Source: Parasponia andersonii (Eukaryota; Streptophyta; Magnoliopsida; Rosales; Cannabaceae). Taken from it: DNA of 64,000 nucleotides. The DNA is taken from contig JXTB01000174.1 in NCBI GenBank assembly GCA_002914805.1, positions 586,966-650,965 of the forward strand, written 5' to 3'. A program made the position numbers and the translations under genes. The notes under the pieces are model-generated. The model was given only the letters and a program-made list of their open reading frames with translations. It did no database searches and was not told where the DNA came from. This document shows, piece by piece, positions 12,912 to 25,558 of this stretch; the first letter of the stretch is position 1, and the number at the start of each line of letters is the position of its first letter.

Positions 12912-13494
12912 TGTTGGGAGATCGGCTCTGCGGAAGTGATAACGCACAGTCAAAATACGAGTTGAGAAAATTTGGATAAAATGAAAAAGATAAGCCACAC
13001 AAAAGATTTAACGTGATTCGCCCAATTTAGGCTACATTCATGGACAAGGCTGAGAAGGATTTTACTAAAAAAAAGTATTACAACTCATTTTTCTCTAAAT
13101 ACAAGGAAAGAACAAAAGAACATCTCTCTCTTGAAATAGAAGAAAACATTCTCTCTAAACAATTTAGGAGAAAATAACTGGGACACTAAAAGAAATTTCT
13201 AAGCTTGAATTTTCTCTTAAAAAAAAATGTGATTTAAAATGGGATGCAAAACAAGTGATGAAACCTCCATATTTATAGAACTTGAGATGTAGTATGAACA
13301 AATAAGAATACCACATTTTTACTATTACTATTACGATTGATTTTTTTACTGTTACTATTACGATTGACCTTTTTAATGTTTTTATTTTACTTTTCTATTG
13401 CAACTGGTTGGTAAACATTTTTTTTATTCCTATAATGTGAACATCAATTTTAATAACGTGGTTAGTGGTACTACAATTGTTACGTTGTTCAACG
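12912..13494 (-). repeat. 5' LTR of the minus-strand Copia element
   Basis: About 583 bp, homologous to 8351-8949. It starts on the plus strand with TGTTGGGAGATC next to the primer-binding site. The far edge, near 13491-13494, was placed by alignment with the other LTR because its terminal dinucleotide has changed. Confidence 0.88.
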
Positions 13495-13846
13495 AACTCT
13501 TCGTAGAAAGGTAAACTGAAGCCATTTGTTCATCTTTAGTGTTCTTTTCACAAGTGCCATAATTCTTACTAGCTAGTGGTTAACTCGACCATTGGAATTT
13601 GGGGGCAATGTGGCTAGGTCTGGATTAGGCTCGCATTGATAATCAAGCCCCTGTCAGTGGGGTACATTCTGTTTGTCTTGGCCATCAGCGATATTCAAAT
13701 AGGTTATATGTTCAAGATGTTTGGTATGAGTCATTAAAAACTAATAACAGTTATATATGAAAGGACACATTAAAAATTATTAACAGTTATATATGAAAGG
13801 ACACATTTATATTTTCAACACAACGTACTTCTTTTTTTCTTTTTTC
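13495..13846. other. Flanking DNA before the gap, no gene seen
   Basis: Unassigned sequence. A phrase of about 30 bases (TTAACAGTTATATATGAAAG and what follows) is repeated in tandem at about 13740-13808. The unrelated left flank at 8290-8350 gives no target-site duplication for the Copia insertion. Confidence 0.4.
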
Positions 13847-13978
13847 NNNNNNNNNNNNNNNNNNNNNNNNNNNNNNNNNNNNNNNNNNNNNNNNNNNNNN
13901 NNNNNNNNNNNNNNNNNNNNNNNNNNNNNNNNNNNNNNNNNNNNNNNNNNNNNNNNNNNNNNNNNNNNNNNNNNNNNN
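13847..13978. other. Assembly gap (132 N)
   Basis: Run of N. The right edge opens directly inside a MITE-like copy, so the gap probably falls in the same repeat cluster. Open frames reading through it are meaningless. Confidence 1.
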
Positions 13979-14748
13979 TGGTGATCCAACGGCTAAAAAG
14001 AAAATACCTACCCATAGGTAAAAAAAATACCTACTGGATTGGTGCCCATATATATATAGTAGATATTTTTATTTTACCTATGCATAAGTATCAATTTGAT
14101 CAATGAAAATTTAGCATACATATTTTTTTATTGTAAAAAATAAGAGAGAGAAAGAGCATTAATGATGCACGTTTTTTTATACACTTCATTGTAGCCATTG
14201 GATCACCATTAGATGATGGTGATCCAACGGCTAAAAAAAAATACCAACCCATTAGTAAAATAAAAAAATACCTATTGGATTGACAACTTATATATATATA
14301 TATATAGGCTGCCAATCCAATAGGTATTTTTTTTTACCTATGGATAGGTATTTTTTTTAACCGTTAGATCACCATCTAATGGTGATCCAATGACTATAAT
14401 GAAGTGCATGAAAAGATGTACATCATTAATGCTTTTTCTCTCTATTATTTTTTTACAATAAAAAAATATACATGCTAAATTTTCATTGGCCAAATTGATA
14501 CTTATACATAGGTAAAATAAAAATATCTACTGGATTGGTGCCCATATATTAGATATTTTTATTTTACATATGTAGGTATCAATTTGGCCAATGAAAATTT
14601 AGTATGTATATTTTTTTATCATAAAAAAAAGAGTATTAATAATGCACGTCTTTTCATGTATTTTATTATATTTATTAGATCATCAATGGCCAAAAAAAAA
14701 ATACCTACTATAGGTAAAAAAAAAATTACCTATTGGGTTCGCAACCTA
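13979..14748. mobile_element. Cluster of four MITE-like copies in mixed orientation
   Basis: Four copies of a 200-240 bp non-coding element: 13979-14048 (minus, cut by the gap), 14060-14289 (minus), 14306-14546 (plus), 14550-14748 (minus), separated by TA runs. The full unit starts GGYTGCCAATCCAATAGG, has T-tracts around ACCTATGGATAGG, carries a palindrome with arms TTGGATCACCAT and ATGGTGATCCAA, then a conserved segment (GCATCATTAATGCT), and ends in an inverted copy of the start (CCTACTGGATTGGTGCCCA). Flanking (TA)n suggests TA target sites. There is no coding capacity. The second and third copies, and the third and fourth, face each other and could form long hairpins. Confidence 0.8.
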
Positions 14749-15484
14749 TATATATATATACATATAAAGATAATGGCAAGAATCATAATTTTTTTTTTTG
14801 AAAGACAAGAATCATAATTGGATAGTTGTTCTCGAAGAGTACATTTCTCAAGAGAGCCTAACTAGCTAGGAATCTAGTCTTCCATGAACTGGTATCCATT
14901 TGTACTATATGGAATTAAATCATAATTAATCATAAGCTTTTGTTTTCTATTAAGCTTTCTGGTATATCACATGTGTAATAATATGCTCGGCGAATGATTG
15001 TTCATGTTCGTGATGTATATGTCATCACGGAAGAGATATTATTAGAACGTACACTCAAAATTATAAATGACTAAAATTATATTTAGTTAGAAAAGAGGAA
15101 GTTTATAAGAAAACAAAAGCTAGCCTTATTATATTTATCTTAAAAATGGAAGTTAGTTTGAAAAGGGGAAAAAGAACAAGGACTCGGCTCCAATTTTGCC
15201 TCTCTATGGCTAGAAATACACTTGACCTAACACTATCATATAAATAGATACATTTGATTTATATGAGAATATTTAACACAGTCTAATTGACTGTCTCCAA
15301 TTTCTACTTCTTATAATTTATTTTAATCAGAAATATCTAAGCAACTAGTGAAAATTAATACAAATTAAAAGAATGTTTTATTCACGTGCTATTAAATATT
15401 CTTTTCCCCCCTCATTTAAAAGGAAAAAAAAAACTGTTTCAAATAGTAGAATAGGATGCTTAATTTTGTGAATTTTGACTAACT

Positions 15485-15538
<54 letters not shown>

Positions 15539-17845
15539 GTGTTGCCAAAGATTTCCTACTAGATATAATTGCAAAAACAAGTACAAAAGCTTCTATATAA
15601 TTACTGCTTGATGGCGCTTAATTAATGGTACGTTAGATATAGTTTAATTAGGAGGGGGAAAAGGAACGTAGGAAAAATATGAATATGTTTCATAACATGG
15701 AGCATGGATACATGATTCGGACATACATAACGAATTGAAGCAAGTCTACAAAATTGAAAATCACACAACTAAAAAATATATATTTATATATAATATCCAA
15801 AAAATAAAAAGTCAAAATAAAAAAAAAATTAATTAAGGGGAAAGACCAGAGAAGCTAACTATGATAAAACATATTAAAATTTGGCTGATTACATTTACAA
15901 AACATACAATATTGAGGAGCTGACGTGGACCATAACCATGCAACGAATGAGGAGCAAAGGACAAAAATTAAGGCAAAAATTCAACTGAGAGAGCAGACAG
16001 CACTGCTAGACCTCGAAACAGCTTGGCACCACCCTAACCACACACACAAAAGGGGTCACTCTTTGAAGTAGGGTTAGGTTGACTTGGAGAGAAGACTGCT
16101 CTTTGGTCACTCTTGCTTGGTTATATATATTAATGTAATTTAAGGGCCAGAGTGACCTAAGAGGAAGGGGCGTTCGAGGTATTGGAAGGGAAACATATAT
16201 AGACTAGACCCTTTGGACCTTTCAGGAAAAGCTTCTATATAATAATAGTGTACATCTTATTATATTACTCTTAAGAGCTTTTTTAAAGAATATATATTTG
16301 GTATATAGATTAATAGTACCACTGTAATCATAAACATAAATTTGGTTTTTCTAATGATGGGGTTCTCACCTAATCTTACAACTAATAAATCCAAGAAAGA
16401 AATGGCTAAGTACAAAGATAAAGCATGCACTTTCAATATATCTACCTGCAGCTTCAGGGTCTAACATATATAATTATATAAATATTTATATATTAAATGG
16501 AAGTTGGTTGGTTCTTTCTATAACCCTATGTGGAAACTTCATCATGAACTCATAGTATAAATATATCATGCTTGCATACGCACGTTTCAAAAGGCCTATA
16601 ATATATCGTCTAAAAAAAAAACCCCTATAATATGTGTATGTAAACAACAATTATGTAAAACAATTAACTTTGAGGTGATCTACAGCTGTAATGCATGCAA
16701 GGATAAGCATTTTCTGTCTTTTTTCTTTCTTTCTTTTTTTTTTTTTCTCTCTAACATATGGGAAATTAAATGAGTCCCATCACCTGTTAGTGGAGGTCAC
16801 CCATCTTTATGACCTTGATCTCCTTTCCGATTCAAATTCTTTGTCTCATTTTTTATATATACCGTGTCTTATCGTTATTGTGTAGTATAATTACTAGTGT
16901 TACATGACTAGAGAGGTAACTCAGTCATTATATATACGATAATACAATTTAAAATCTGTACAAAAATACTTAATTTGAGTTTGTTTTAAATAATTTCGGA
17001 TGAAAATATGTTAAACTCGATTAAATAACGATTAAATAATAAGTCAAAATAGTATTAATCTATTAAATTCAAAATTGATCTATTTAATAGGTTTCAATAT
17101 TTTTGGAACTTTGTATTATATTGTGTATACTTGAGGTTTCCCTATTGTGTTTTATATATGAAAATTTTATTTTGGTTTTAAACTTTGGATTATGTATTAT
17201 TTTTATTTTGTTGATTATGGTTATTATGGGAAATGTTAAATAAGTTAATAGATTATATTAGGTTTTATATATTGAAAATATGAAATACGTCAATGTGTTA
17301 AACTTAATAGGTTAATAGATAATGTGTTAAACTTAATAGGTTAATAGATTATGTTATCATGTTGAACTAAACAAAACATATTTAACATTAATAGGTTAAA
17401 TTGAGTTCAACAAATGGGCTAAACAGTAAATATTTTACAAGTCATGATAGGTTGACCTAAATAGAATCTGTTTAAATAAAGTGTTAAATGTATTGTTCAC
17501 AAGTTAACTCTGGTTTATTTATAGTATATTTTATATAGATTTACAAATAATGACACGGATAATAAACCATTCGTTTTTAAATTTAGTAATTGCTCTATAA
17601 TAGAAAGAGAAGATTATTCAAGTATATTGCCGTTTTGGGTACTCTCTGTACATATGTGTAAAATTAAAATAGAAGGCAAGTAATAATGCCACCAGTGGAA
17701 ACTCTAGATATCGTCTACATCAATAGTACTATTATTGAATTCAAGAGATCAATTTGCTTCCGCATGGCACCAATGAGCATGTGTAATTGTATATGTTATC
17801 AGTTCATCATGAGATAGTACTAGATATATGTAAGGATGTCTATAT

Positions 17846-17876
<31 letters not shown>

Positions 17877-19460
17877 CTGGATCAATTAATACTCAACTAG
17901 AACGCTCAACCCAAAATGTCAACTACCTAGAAGATTATGACTCGCAGTTAGCTCTACTTAGCTAGATATATAGCTAGGTTTGAATATTAAGGCTCTATTA
18001 AAAATAAAACATTACGCATTGATATTTTAATTACAGAGGTTTTTCTATCAAGATATATATATCTAATATACATTGTAGGAGAAGAATTAAGTAAAGAATT
18101 CAACTCGAAATCGGATTTAGTTAACTCGATCTAGTTTTTCCCCAGGATCTGCTATATTTACATATAGATATTATATATGCATAATAATAGTAATTAAGAA
18201 GTTATAACTAACTAATTAAGTACTAATCAAATTTTAGGGTTTCCTTTTAGAGAGTTAGTTATAAATGTTCCAATGGCTTAAACTCATAATCCTCCTTGTC
18301 GAGAACGTTATGGCTTCCTGTGCATTCATCTTTTATTACTGAATTTCTAAAATGCAATGACTATATGATGATTTACTATTTAGCATTACACGTTTGTCTT
18401 TGACCATTTGTATTTAGCATTACTCTAATTAAACATTTGATTAAAATATTACAGATGATCAGGTCACTAAATCGTGCATTATTTTTGACATAACACGATT
18501 TGATCGAATCTATTTTGGCTTTGATCAGTGGACATAAGATCTAAGTAATTATATTAGGGGCATCTTTTCAAAAGGCATATTGCATATCCTGATAATCACT
18601 CTCAAAAAGGTGATCATTCTAACATTTTTCAAAACAATAAAATCCGCCGCACTCCTTACAGTGGACAGTGGAGTAATGCTAAACGCTAATGATCGTGAAT
18701 TGGATATTAATTTTAGAATCATATATAAATATATTTCATAAAGTTTGTAACAACCAGTCAAAAACGGTGTGAACAATTAGCAACCGTAAATGTGATATGA
18801 CTCAGACTTTATCAACTATATAATTTATAGACAAGATCAAGAATATACTACATGGACTAAACTAGTGATAAAAAACTGTTCCTGTATATTAAAAATATGT
18901 ATTTATGTATACTACAGTACTATGTATAACAAGTTGAGCCTTTAAGCATTAATATACATCTTATAATAATCTAACAAGATCAAAGGGTCTCATAGTTATG
19001 TAACAATGTTAGTAGTGGTATTTTAATTACCACATCTAATAAATAAAACAAAATTATAGCAAGAACAATATATTCAGTACACTTTCATTGGCATATAAAC
19101 GAAGTAATAAAAATAGACTCGTTCTCGGAATACAAAGAAATATATAATAATACTAAGACCAAAGAAGAGAAAGGAACCCTACTCATACATATACGAGCTC
19201 CATGCCAAAAGTCAGCCGTTTCATATACTCCCATATTTAATTTAATTTATTTTAATAATTTTTCTTCATTTTTTTCCATTTTTAAAAAACTTTCATTAAT
19301 AATAAATATTTCAAAAAAATTAGTTAAGAGAAATACCTCACCATCAAGAGAGTAGGTCCTAGGAAATAGGACAAAGGCTTAACAGTTGAAAGTTTTGTAG
19401 AAATGGTATATGGCTTTGTCCTTACCAAGTGACCGACCCGTGAGCTGACTGATTAAATTT
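14749..19460. other. Gene-free AT-rich region of about 4.7 kb
   Basis: No supportable gene. Contents: a (TA)n microsatellite at about 15487-15533 and another at about 17850-17876; a denser, less AT-rich patch at 15920-16200 in which TTGGTCACTCT and AGAGTGACCTAA could pair; and a decayed dispersed repeat at about 16960-17600, rich in TTAATAGGTTAATAG words and including a tandem copy at about 17296-17345. Open frames here are short and low-complexity. Confidence 0.5.
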
Positions 19461-19552
19461 TTGTCAACGGTATTCACAAAACCGAAGCCTGTTTCTCAAA
19501 AACTTGCTACTGTACCTTTTTCAGTCCTTTCTTTCTCCACCGGTCACCCCAC

Positions 19553-19560
19553 TATATATA
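19553..19560 (+). promoter_or_regulatory. Putative TATA box of the dioxygenase gene
   Basis: TATATATA follows CCCCAC and precedes a CT/CA-rich leader, about 320 bases before the start codon. A possible 5' leader intron runs from the GCAAGT after 19668 to the TTTCAG ending at 19835, which would shorten the mature leader. Both are inferred from sequence alone. Confidence 0.45.
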
Positions 19561-19881
19561 TCCACAATAAACTTCCCGAAATCTCAACCCAACTTGCTCA
19601 TTTTTTTCCTTCCAATTTAATTCCCACTATCCTTTTATTATTCTCAATACCTCCACTTTTATTTTCAGGCAAGTATATATATACTCTAGCTTGAATACAT
19701 CATGATCTTATTATTCCCTCTCTTTTATCTCTCTCTCTCTCTCTATCATGCCAAAAAAAGATAGATTTTAACGTGACTTTGTGCTCAAACTAATTATTAA
19801 TTATCATGTGTTTTGCTTTAATTTTTTAATTTCAGGTTATTATTTTCTTGGATTAAATCCCGTATATCTCCAGCTATAGCA

Positions 19882-21774
19882 ATGACTAAGATTGATGATG
19901 TTCATGATGTTGAGAAGGCAGAGAATGATATAAGCAGCCAACTACTCAAGTACCAGAAAGGAGTAAAGCATCTCTATGAAAGTGGCATAACTAAAGTACC
20001 TAACAGGTACATTTTGCCAGTTGAGGAACGACCCAATAACATTAGGTACGATGAAGCAATCACTATTAATTCCAAGGTAGCCGAGGATAATCTTAAGTTG
20101 CCTATCATTGATTTCACCGAACTAATGCAAAGTTCCAAGAGGCCCCAAGTCCTCAAATCCTTGGAAAACGCTTGTCAGCAATATGGATTCTTTCAGGTAC
20201 TAATTCCTCGAAAACCATCGACTATGTATACCCTTTTGCTCCTTATTCCCCCTACTTGATTAATTTTTCGAGTTTTGAAATTTGAAAATGATTAGCATAT
20301 GGTTTAATTTTATTTTATTTTTCAAATGAATGAATGTAGTTGGTGAACCATGGCATTCCAAGCGAAGTTATTGACAATATGATGGAGGTGAGCACAAGAT
20401 TTTTCGAGCTTCCATTTGTGGAGAGAGCCAAGTACATGTCCTCGGATATGAAGTCACCAGTCCGTTATGGAACTAGCTTCAACCAAAGTAAAGACAAAGT
20501 CTTTTGTTGGAGGGACTTTCTCAAGCTTATGTGCCATCCCCCATCGGATGTCTTCCCCCATTGGCCTACTTCACCCGTGGACTTTAGGTATAGACCAAAT
20601 TAATTTTCAATAATATGTCAATTTAAAGTATTCCCATCTATTGGCATCCATCTTCTTGGAATTCTGTTTTTTGATATCCTGACCCTCAAATTTATGGCTA
20701 TCCGACGCTTGTGGGATAAACTAGCTAGCTAGCTCGCTTGTTTTGCTTCGTAATGTATATTTATATAACAAAACTATTCTTTCAAATATTTATATATAAA
20801 TATATATATATAAAACAAAACTAGATATTAAACAATAATAGTATTGAACAATTTTATTTTATTTTTTGTTTGCATATTGTTACACAATGAAGGATTATTT
20901 AATTAACTAATTAATACTATACTATTTTATGCTTAAACAGGAATTTGGCGGCCACCTACGCAAATGAAACCAAAAGCTTGTTCCTAATAGTAATGGAGGC
21001 CATTGTGGAGAGCTTAGGAATTGTGGGAACCACAAACGAATTGTACAAGAAGAAGACTACAGAACAAGAAAAAGAAAACGACAACGACAATAATAATAAT
21101 AGTAACAATAATAATCTTAACATCATGGAGAAATTCCAAGATGGGAGCCAGCTAATGGTTGTCAATTTCTATCCACCTTGTCCCCAGCCTGATCTAACCT
21201 TAGGCATGCCACCACACTCTGACTATGGCTTCCTCACTCTTTTGCTCCAAGACGAAGTTGAAGGTCTTCAGATTCAGTTCCAAGATAAGTGGGTCACCGT
21301 CGAACCAATTCCCGGCTCATTCGTCGTCAACGTCGGTGATCACCTTGAGGTAATCAACTTTATTAATTAATTGACTTAATTTGCCAATTAATTACCTATA
21401 GCATAGAGCTAAGACATGTAACATGTTGATGTGTGACACTTAATATGATATGTGCAAGTTTCTTTTGATTTTGGACATATTTTAATATAGCATATGGTTG
21501 ACTTTGGTTTTTATGAAATTAATTACAGATATTTAGCAATGGAAAATACAAGAGTGTTCTACATAGGGTTCTGGTAAACTCCATGAAAGCTCGGATTTCA
21601 GTTGCTTCTTTGCATAGTCTTCCTTTCATGTACACGATTTCGCCGTCGCCTAAACTCATCGATGAAGGGAATCCAAGGCGTTACAAGGACACAGATTTTG
21701 CTAGCTTCTTGGAGTACATTTCGTCTCGTGAGCCTAAGAGGAAGAATTTCCTGGAGACTAGGAAATTGACTTGA
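19882..21774 (+). CDS. 2-oxoglutarate/Fe(II)-dependent dioxygenase (DOXC class)
   Basis: Cytosolic 2OG-Fe(II) oxygenase: it couples oxidation of a small molecule to decarboxylation of 2-oxoglutarate. Exons: 19882-20196, 20340-20587, 20941-21349, 21529-21774, giving 405 aa in one frame with GT-AG introns. The N-terminal DIOX_N domain includes [12 protein letters not shown] and the YGFFQLVNHGIP signature. The catalytic domain has the iron ligands H280, D282 (PPHSDYGF) and H336 (VLHRV), and the 2OG-binding pair R346 and S348 (ARIS). The family is usually about 340-370 aa; the excess is partly an Asn/Lys/Glu-rich insert at about residues 224-248. The start GVKHLYESG...VPNRYILP recalls the Arabidopsis At2g36690 (GIM2)/DMR6-like group, but the substrate cannot be read from sequence. 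AATAAA-like words follow the stop near 21810. Confidence 0.92.
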
Positions 21775-21982
21775 ACAAAGTAAAGAGATCAAGAATATAA
21801 AAAAATAATTAAAATAAAAAAGCATGTGGTAGCTGACCTTTATGTACGTACGTAGTACCAAAAATGCAACAATTATTAATTAGTTGAATTAAAAGATTTC
21901 CCTTTTCTAATGGGGGTGGTGTTTAGAGCGACTTTAATGAGTCCAAGTCTTGAAAACCTGATCAGCTTCCCCCTGTAATGCC

Positions 21983-24110
21983 TTTTATGATATGACGACT
22001 TTGGCAATCGTGTAAAATATAAGGCCAATTACTAGTGAGGCAAAGTATCTAGATTGCATTATTGGATGTATATGATTTTGATATCGAAATAAGGTTCTCA
22101 AAAATTGTCTACGGTACCATAGATTTTAATTTTTTTTTCCCTTCTTTTACGTTATTTACTTATTCAATTTTGGTATATCCCAATTCACTTGCAAAGTAAT
22201 GAATTGATGACAAATTATCTCAAACGTAATGAATTGATGAAAAATTATTTATAACTTTGGAGTATTATCAATAAAAGCCTTAAGTTTCTTTAATTTTAGC
22301 TATAAAAAAAATTGAGTTTTTATTATATAAAAAACCTGTTTTTTTATAATTTAGCACAAAAACCCTTGAATTTCTAGTTATATCATAAAAAAACTTTTAG
22401 ATTATAAAATTCTATTAAATTACCCAATAAATTAGTCCAACATCCTATTTGCTCTTAGTGTACAATATCATGTACTACTATGTGAGGCTATTCTTGTAAC
22501 TAAATATCGTAATTGGGACGAAAATGATGTATATTAAAAAAAAATGGCATTTTTAGTTGAACCAAAAAAAAATTCAAGAGTATAAATTTAAAACTGCTAA
22601 TCATTTTATATATTTTTGTTATGAATTTTGATCGAGTGGGCGTTTTGGGACAAATTTGATTGGATTTCAAAATCTCAAGATTTTATTTGATATAAAAATA
22701 AATTTAAAATTTTAATTTCTAAAATTTTAAAAATTGAAAGTTTTATTTTATATAAATAGAAATCCAAATTTTTGTTGAATTGTTTTTAAAAGAAAACATA
22801 ATTTTTATCGGTAATAATCCTTTAAAATTCAAAAATATCTAATCATTACTTTGACTTTATACTTTTATTTAAATTTTTAACATGGTATGTTTTTCATTCA
22901 TTATTTGGACAGAGATATTAAGACACCAATATTGTATAGATGACTAAAATTTTAAACACAATTTTTTTAATAAAAAAATATATTATTATGAAATTTATAT
23001 ATAAATTGACCTAACTAAGTTTATACACATTCCATCCTAAACTAACTCGAGTTAGATTCTTATAAAATGACGACTTTAGTAATCATGTAAAATATAAGGA
23101 CAATTACTAGTGAAGCAAAATATCTAATTGCATTATTGGATGTATATGATGTTGATATCGAAATAAGGTTCTCAAAAATTGTCTACGGTATCATAAATTT
23201 TGAACTTTTTTATTCCTTCTTTTGTTTTATTTAGTTATTCTTTGATATATCCCAATTCATGTCCAAACTAATGAATTGATAACAAATTATTTCAAACGCA
23301 ATGAATTAATGAAAAATTATTTATAACTTTGGGCTATTATCAATAAAAGCCTTAAGGTTTTCTATTATATTAAAAGAAACTTAATATTTTTCATAATTTA
23401 GCAAAAAAACAGTTTTTAGTTATATCAAATAAATTCAAATCTTTAGATTATAAAACTTTATCAAATTACACTGCAAACAATGACTCATTTGCTTTTGGTG
23501 TGCAATATCATGCACTACCCGCTATTGTTGAGGTTATTCTATTTGCCAAATAACCCAAATGGGACGAAAACAATTTTGTTCCATATCAAAAAAGTTGAAA
23601 TCTCTTAGTTGAACAAAATAAAAAAAAAAATAATGCATTAGTATAAAATAGCTAATTACGTTACATATTTTCATTCCAAATTTTAATCAAGTAGTTGTTT
23701 TGGCCCAATTTAACTAGATTTCAAAATCTCACGATTTTATTTGATATAGCCAAAAATTCAAGATTTTATTGCTAGAATTTAGAATTAAACCCAAAGTTTT
23801 TTTTAAAATATTACTAGAAACCTAAGACTTCTTTTGCTAAAATGTTTTAAAAAAAGCACTAAGGTTTATATCGATAATAACCCTTTAAAATTTAAAAATA
23901 TCTAATCATTACTTGGGCTTTATCATTTTTATTTAAATTTTTAACATGATATGCTGTTTATTTGTTGTTTGGACATGGATATTTAGACACCAATATTGTA
24001 TAGATTACTAAGGTTATATTAACACAAGGTGTTTTTTTTTTAAAAAAATATATTATAAAATTTATATATAAACTAATCTAACTAGTATTTGAACTACCTC
24101 CAACATATTC
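21983..24110. repeat. Tandem duplication of about 1.07 kb
   Basis: Two diverged head-to-tail copies, about 21983-23057 and 23058-24110, offset by 1075 bases at the shared GACGACTTT. Shared phrases include TCTCAAAAATTGTCTACGGT, TGCATTATTGGATGTATATG and ACACCAATATTGTATAGAT. Small indels separate them. Neither copy codes for protein. The first begins about 210 bases after the dioxygenase stop codon, so it may include 3' flank of that gene. Confidence 0.88.
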
Positions 24111-25060
24111 CTAAGAATCCTAGACTATTTGAATTAGCCTCGGTAGATTTAGCTTATGAACACAAGTTGTTAAACTGAGCAATTAGTATATATATCATTT
24201 CTTTTTATCTTTACTTTTTTTATTTTGTTACAAGGTTTCTGCTATTAATAACGTATAATTTGTATATTAGTTATTACATATATAGCATTCAAGGAAAAAA
24301 ATTCTACCTCCCATTGAAAATATAAAAAAATGACAAAATAATGCTAGGTACATTTAAATATTTCTATTGAATGATCAGTCATATAATTTTAAATAATGCG
24401 ATGATAAAATGGTGAAAAAATAAGTCCTTACCATTACTAGTCATGTATAAAAATACAGGCACGTTGGATTGTGGAAGATATATTATATATGATTTTGTAA
24501 CATACTTTATGGTGCTTCTATAAACACATGACTCAAGGTTATCTTGGAAGTAGATATTTGAAGATAAACATTGAGAAAATTTCAAATCCACGTCCAGTGT
24601 AGACCGTGCGATTTTAACCTACCTACATAATTGAAACTAGGTCTAATGAAACTTATTCTAATATGAAAAGGTTTTTGACGAGGACCAATTCGGTTATATT
24701 TATTTGTTTTTTATTTTTATTTTTAAGAAAAAAGAGTCGGTCGCGCTACTGCCTTGTATACTTGGCAATTTGTTAAGTAAAATTTATAATTTTGACCTAG
24801 CAATCAACTTATAAAATACGGTTGATTATCTCATTTTGTCAAAGTACTCGAGGTTAATCCCAAAGATTTAAGATTTAATGAAGCAACAATAGTGAGATAA
24901 TTACCATTTCAATAATAATAATAATAATAATGAGATAATTACTGTTTATTGTTTAAAAAGAGAGAGAAGTAAATAACATTGGTCAAGAATATCCCAATCA
25001 AAAACTAATTGAAGGTGCTAAGTAGTTCATATTTGTATACTTTATTAATATATTAATATG
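24111..25060. other. Intergenic, no gene seen
   Basis: AT-rich DNA with a short AAT-triplet run near 24910-24932. I find no gene or named repeat. Confidence 0.4.
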
Positions 25061-25255
25061 TGGTTGTCAATTCAATATATATTTTTTTAGTCATTATATC
25101 ATCACGGTAATTTAATAATTATAATGATATGTATAAAAAAATGTACAACATTAATACTATTTATCTTTTATTTTTTTTATGATAAAAATACGTATATGAT
25201 AAATTTTAATTGATCAAAACGATACCTATAAATATGAATAAAAAAATACTTGATG

Positions 25256-25286
<31 letters not shown>

Positions 25287-25515
25287 GAGGTTGCCAATCC
25301 AATAGGTATTTTTTTTCTTTACCTATGGGTAGGTATTTTTTTTTTAGCCATTAGATCACCATCTAATGGTGATCTAATAGTTATAATAAAGTGCATGAAA
25401 AGACGTGCATCATTAATGCTCTTTCTCTCTCTTACTTTTTACAATAAAAAAATATGCATACTAAATTTTCATACCTATGCATAAGTAAAATAAAAAATAC
25501 CTACTGGATTAGTGC

Positions 25516-25518
<3 letters not shown>
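25061..25518 (+). mobile_element. Two more MITE-like copies in direct orientation
   Basis: 25061-25258 is a diverged copy (starts TGGTTGTCAATTCAATA). 25288-25518 is a well-preserved copy: GGTTGCCAATCCAATAGG at the left, the GATCACCATCTAATGGTGAT palindrome inside, and CCTACTGGATTAGTGCCCA at the right. Runs of TA lie between and beyond them, as in the 14-kb cluster. The difference in decay suggests that they inserted at different times. Confidence 0.8.

Positions 25519-25558
<40 letters not shown>

Larger units (their letters stand above)
8351..13494 (-). mobile_element. Ty1/Copia LTR retrotransposon with both LTRs, fossil
   Basis: Minus-strand Copia element of about 5.1 kb. Reading down the minus strand: 5' LTR (13494-12912); primer-binding site (12910-12899); gag with a zinc knuckle (about 12730-12180); integrase region (about 11800-10780); reverse transcriptase (about 10450-9570); RNase H (about 9420-9030); purine tract AAGTGGAAAAA (8960-8950); 3' LTR (8949-8351). 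It is heavily broken, with well over ten breaks. By eye the two LTRs differ at roughly 15-20% of aligned sites over their first 145 bases, which suggests an age of several million years. No clear target-site duplication remains. Confidence 0.93.

Noticed and set aside
13793-14015. Open frames spanning the run of N
   Set aside because: Made of unknown bases; no information.
16040-16180. Possible microRNA-type hairpin (TTGGTCACTCT with AGAGTGACCTAA)
   Set aside because: The paired arm is only about 11 bases and matches no plant microRNA I know.
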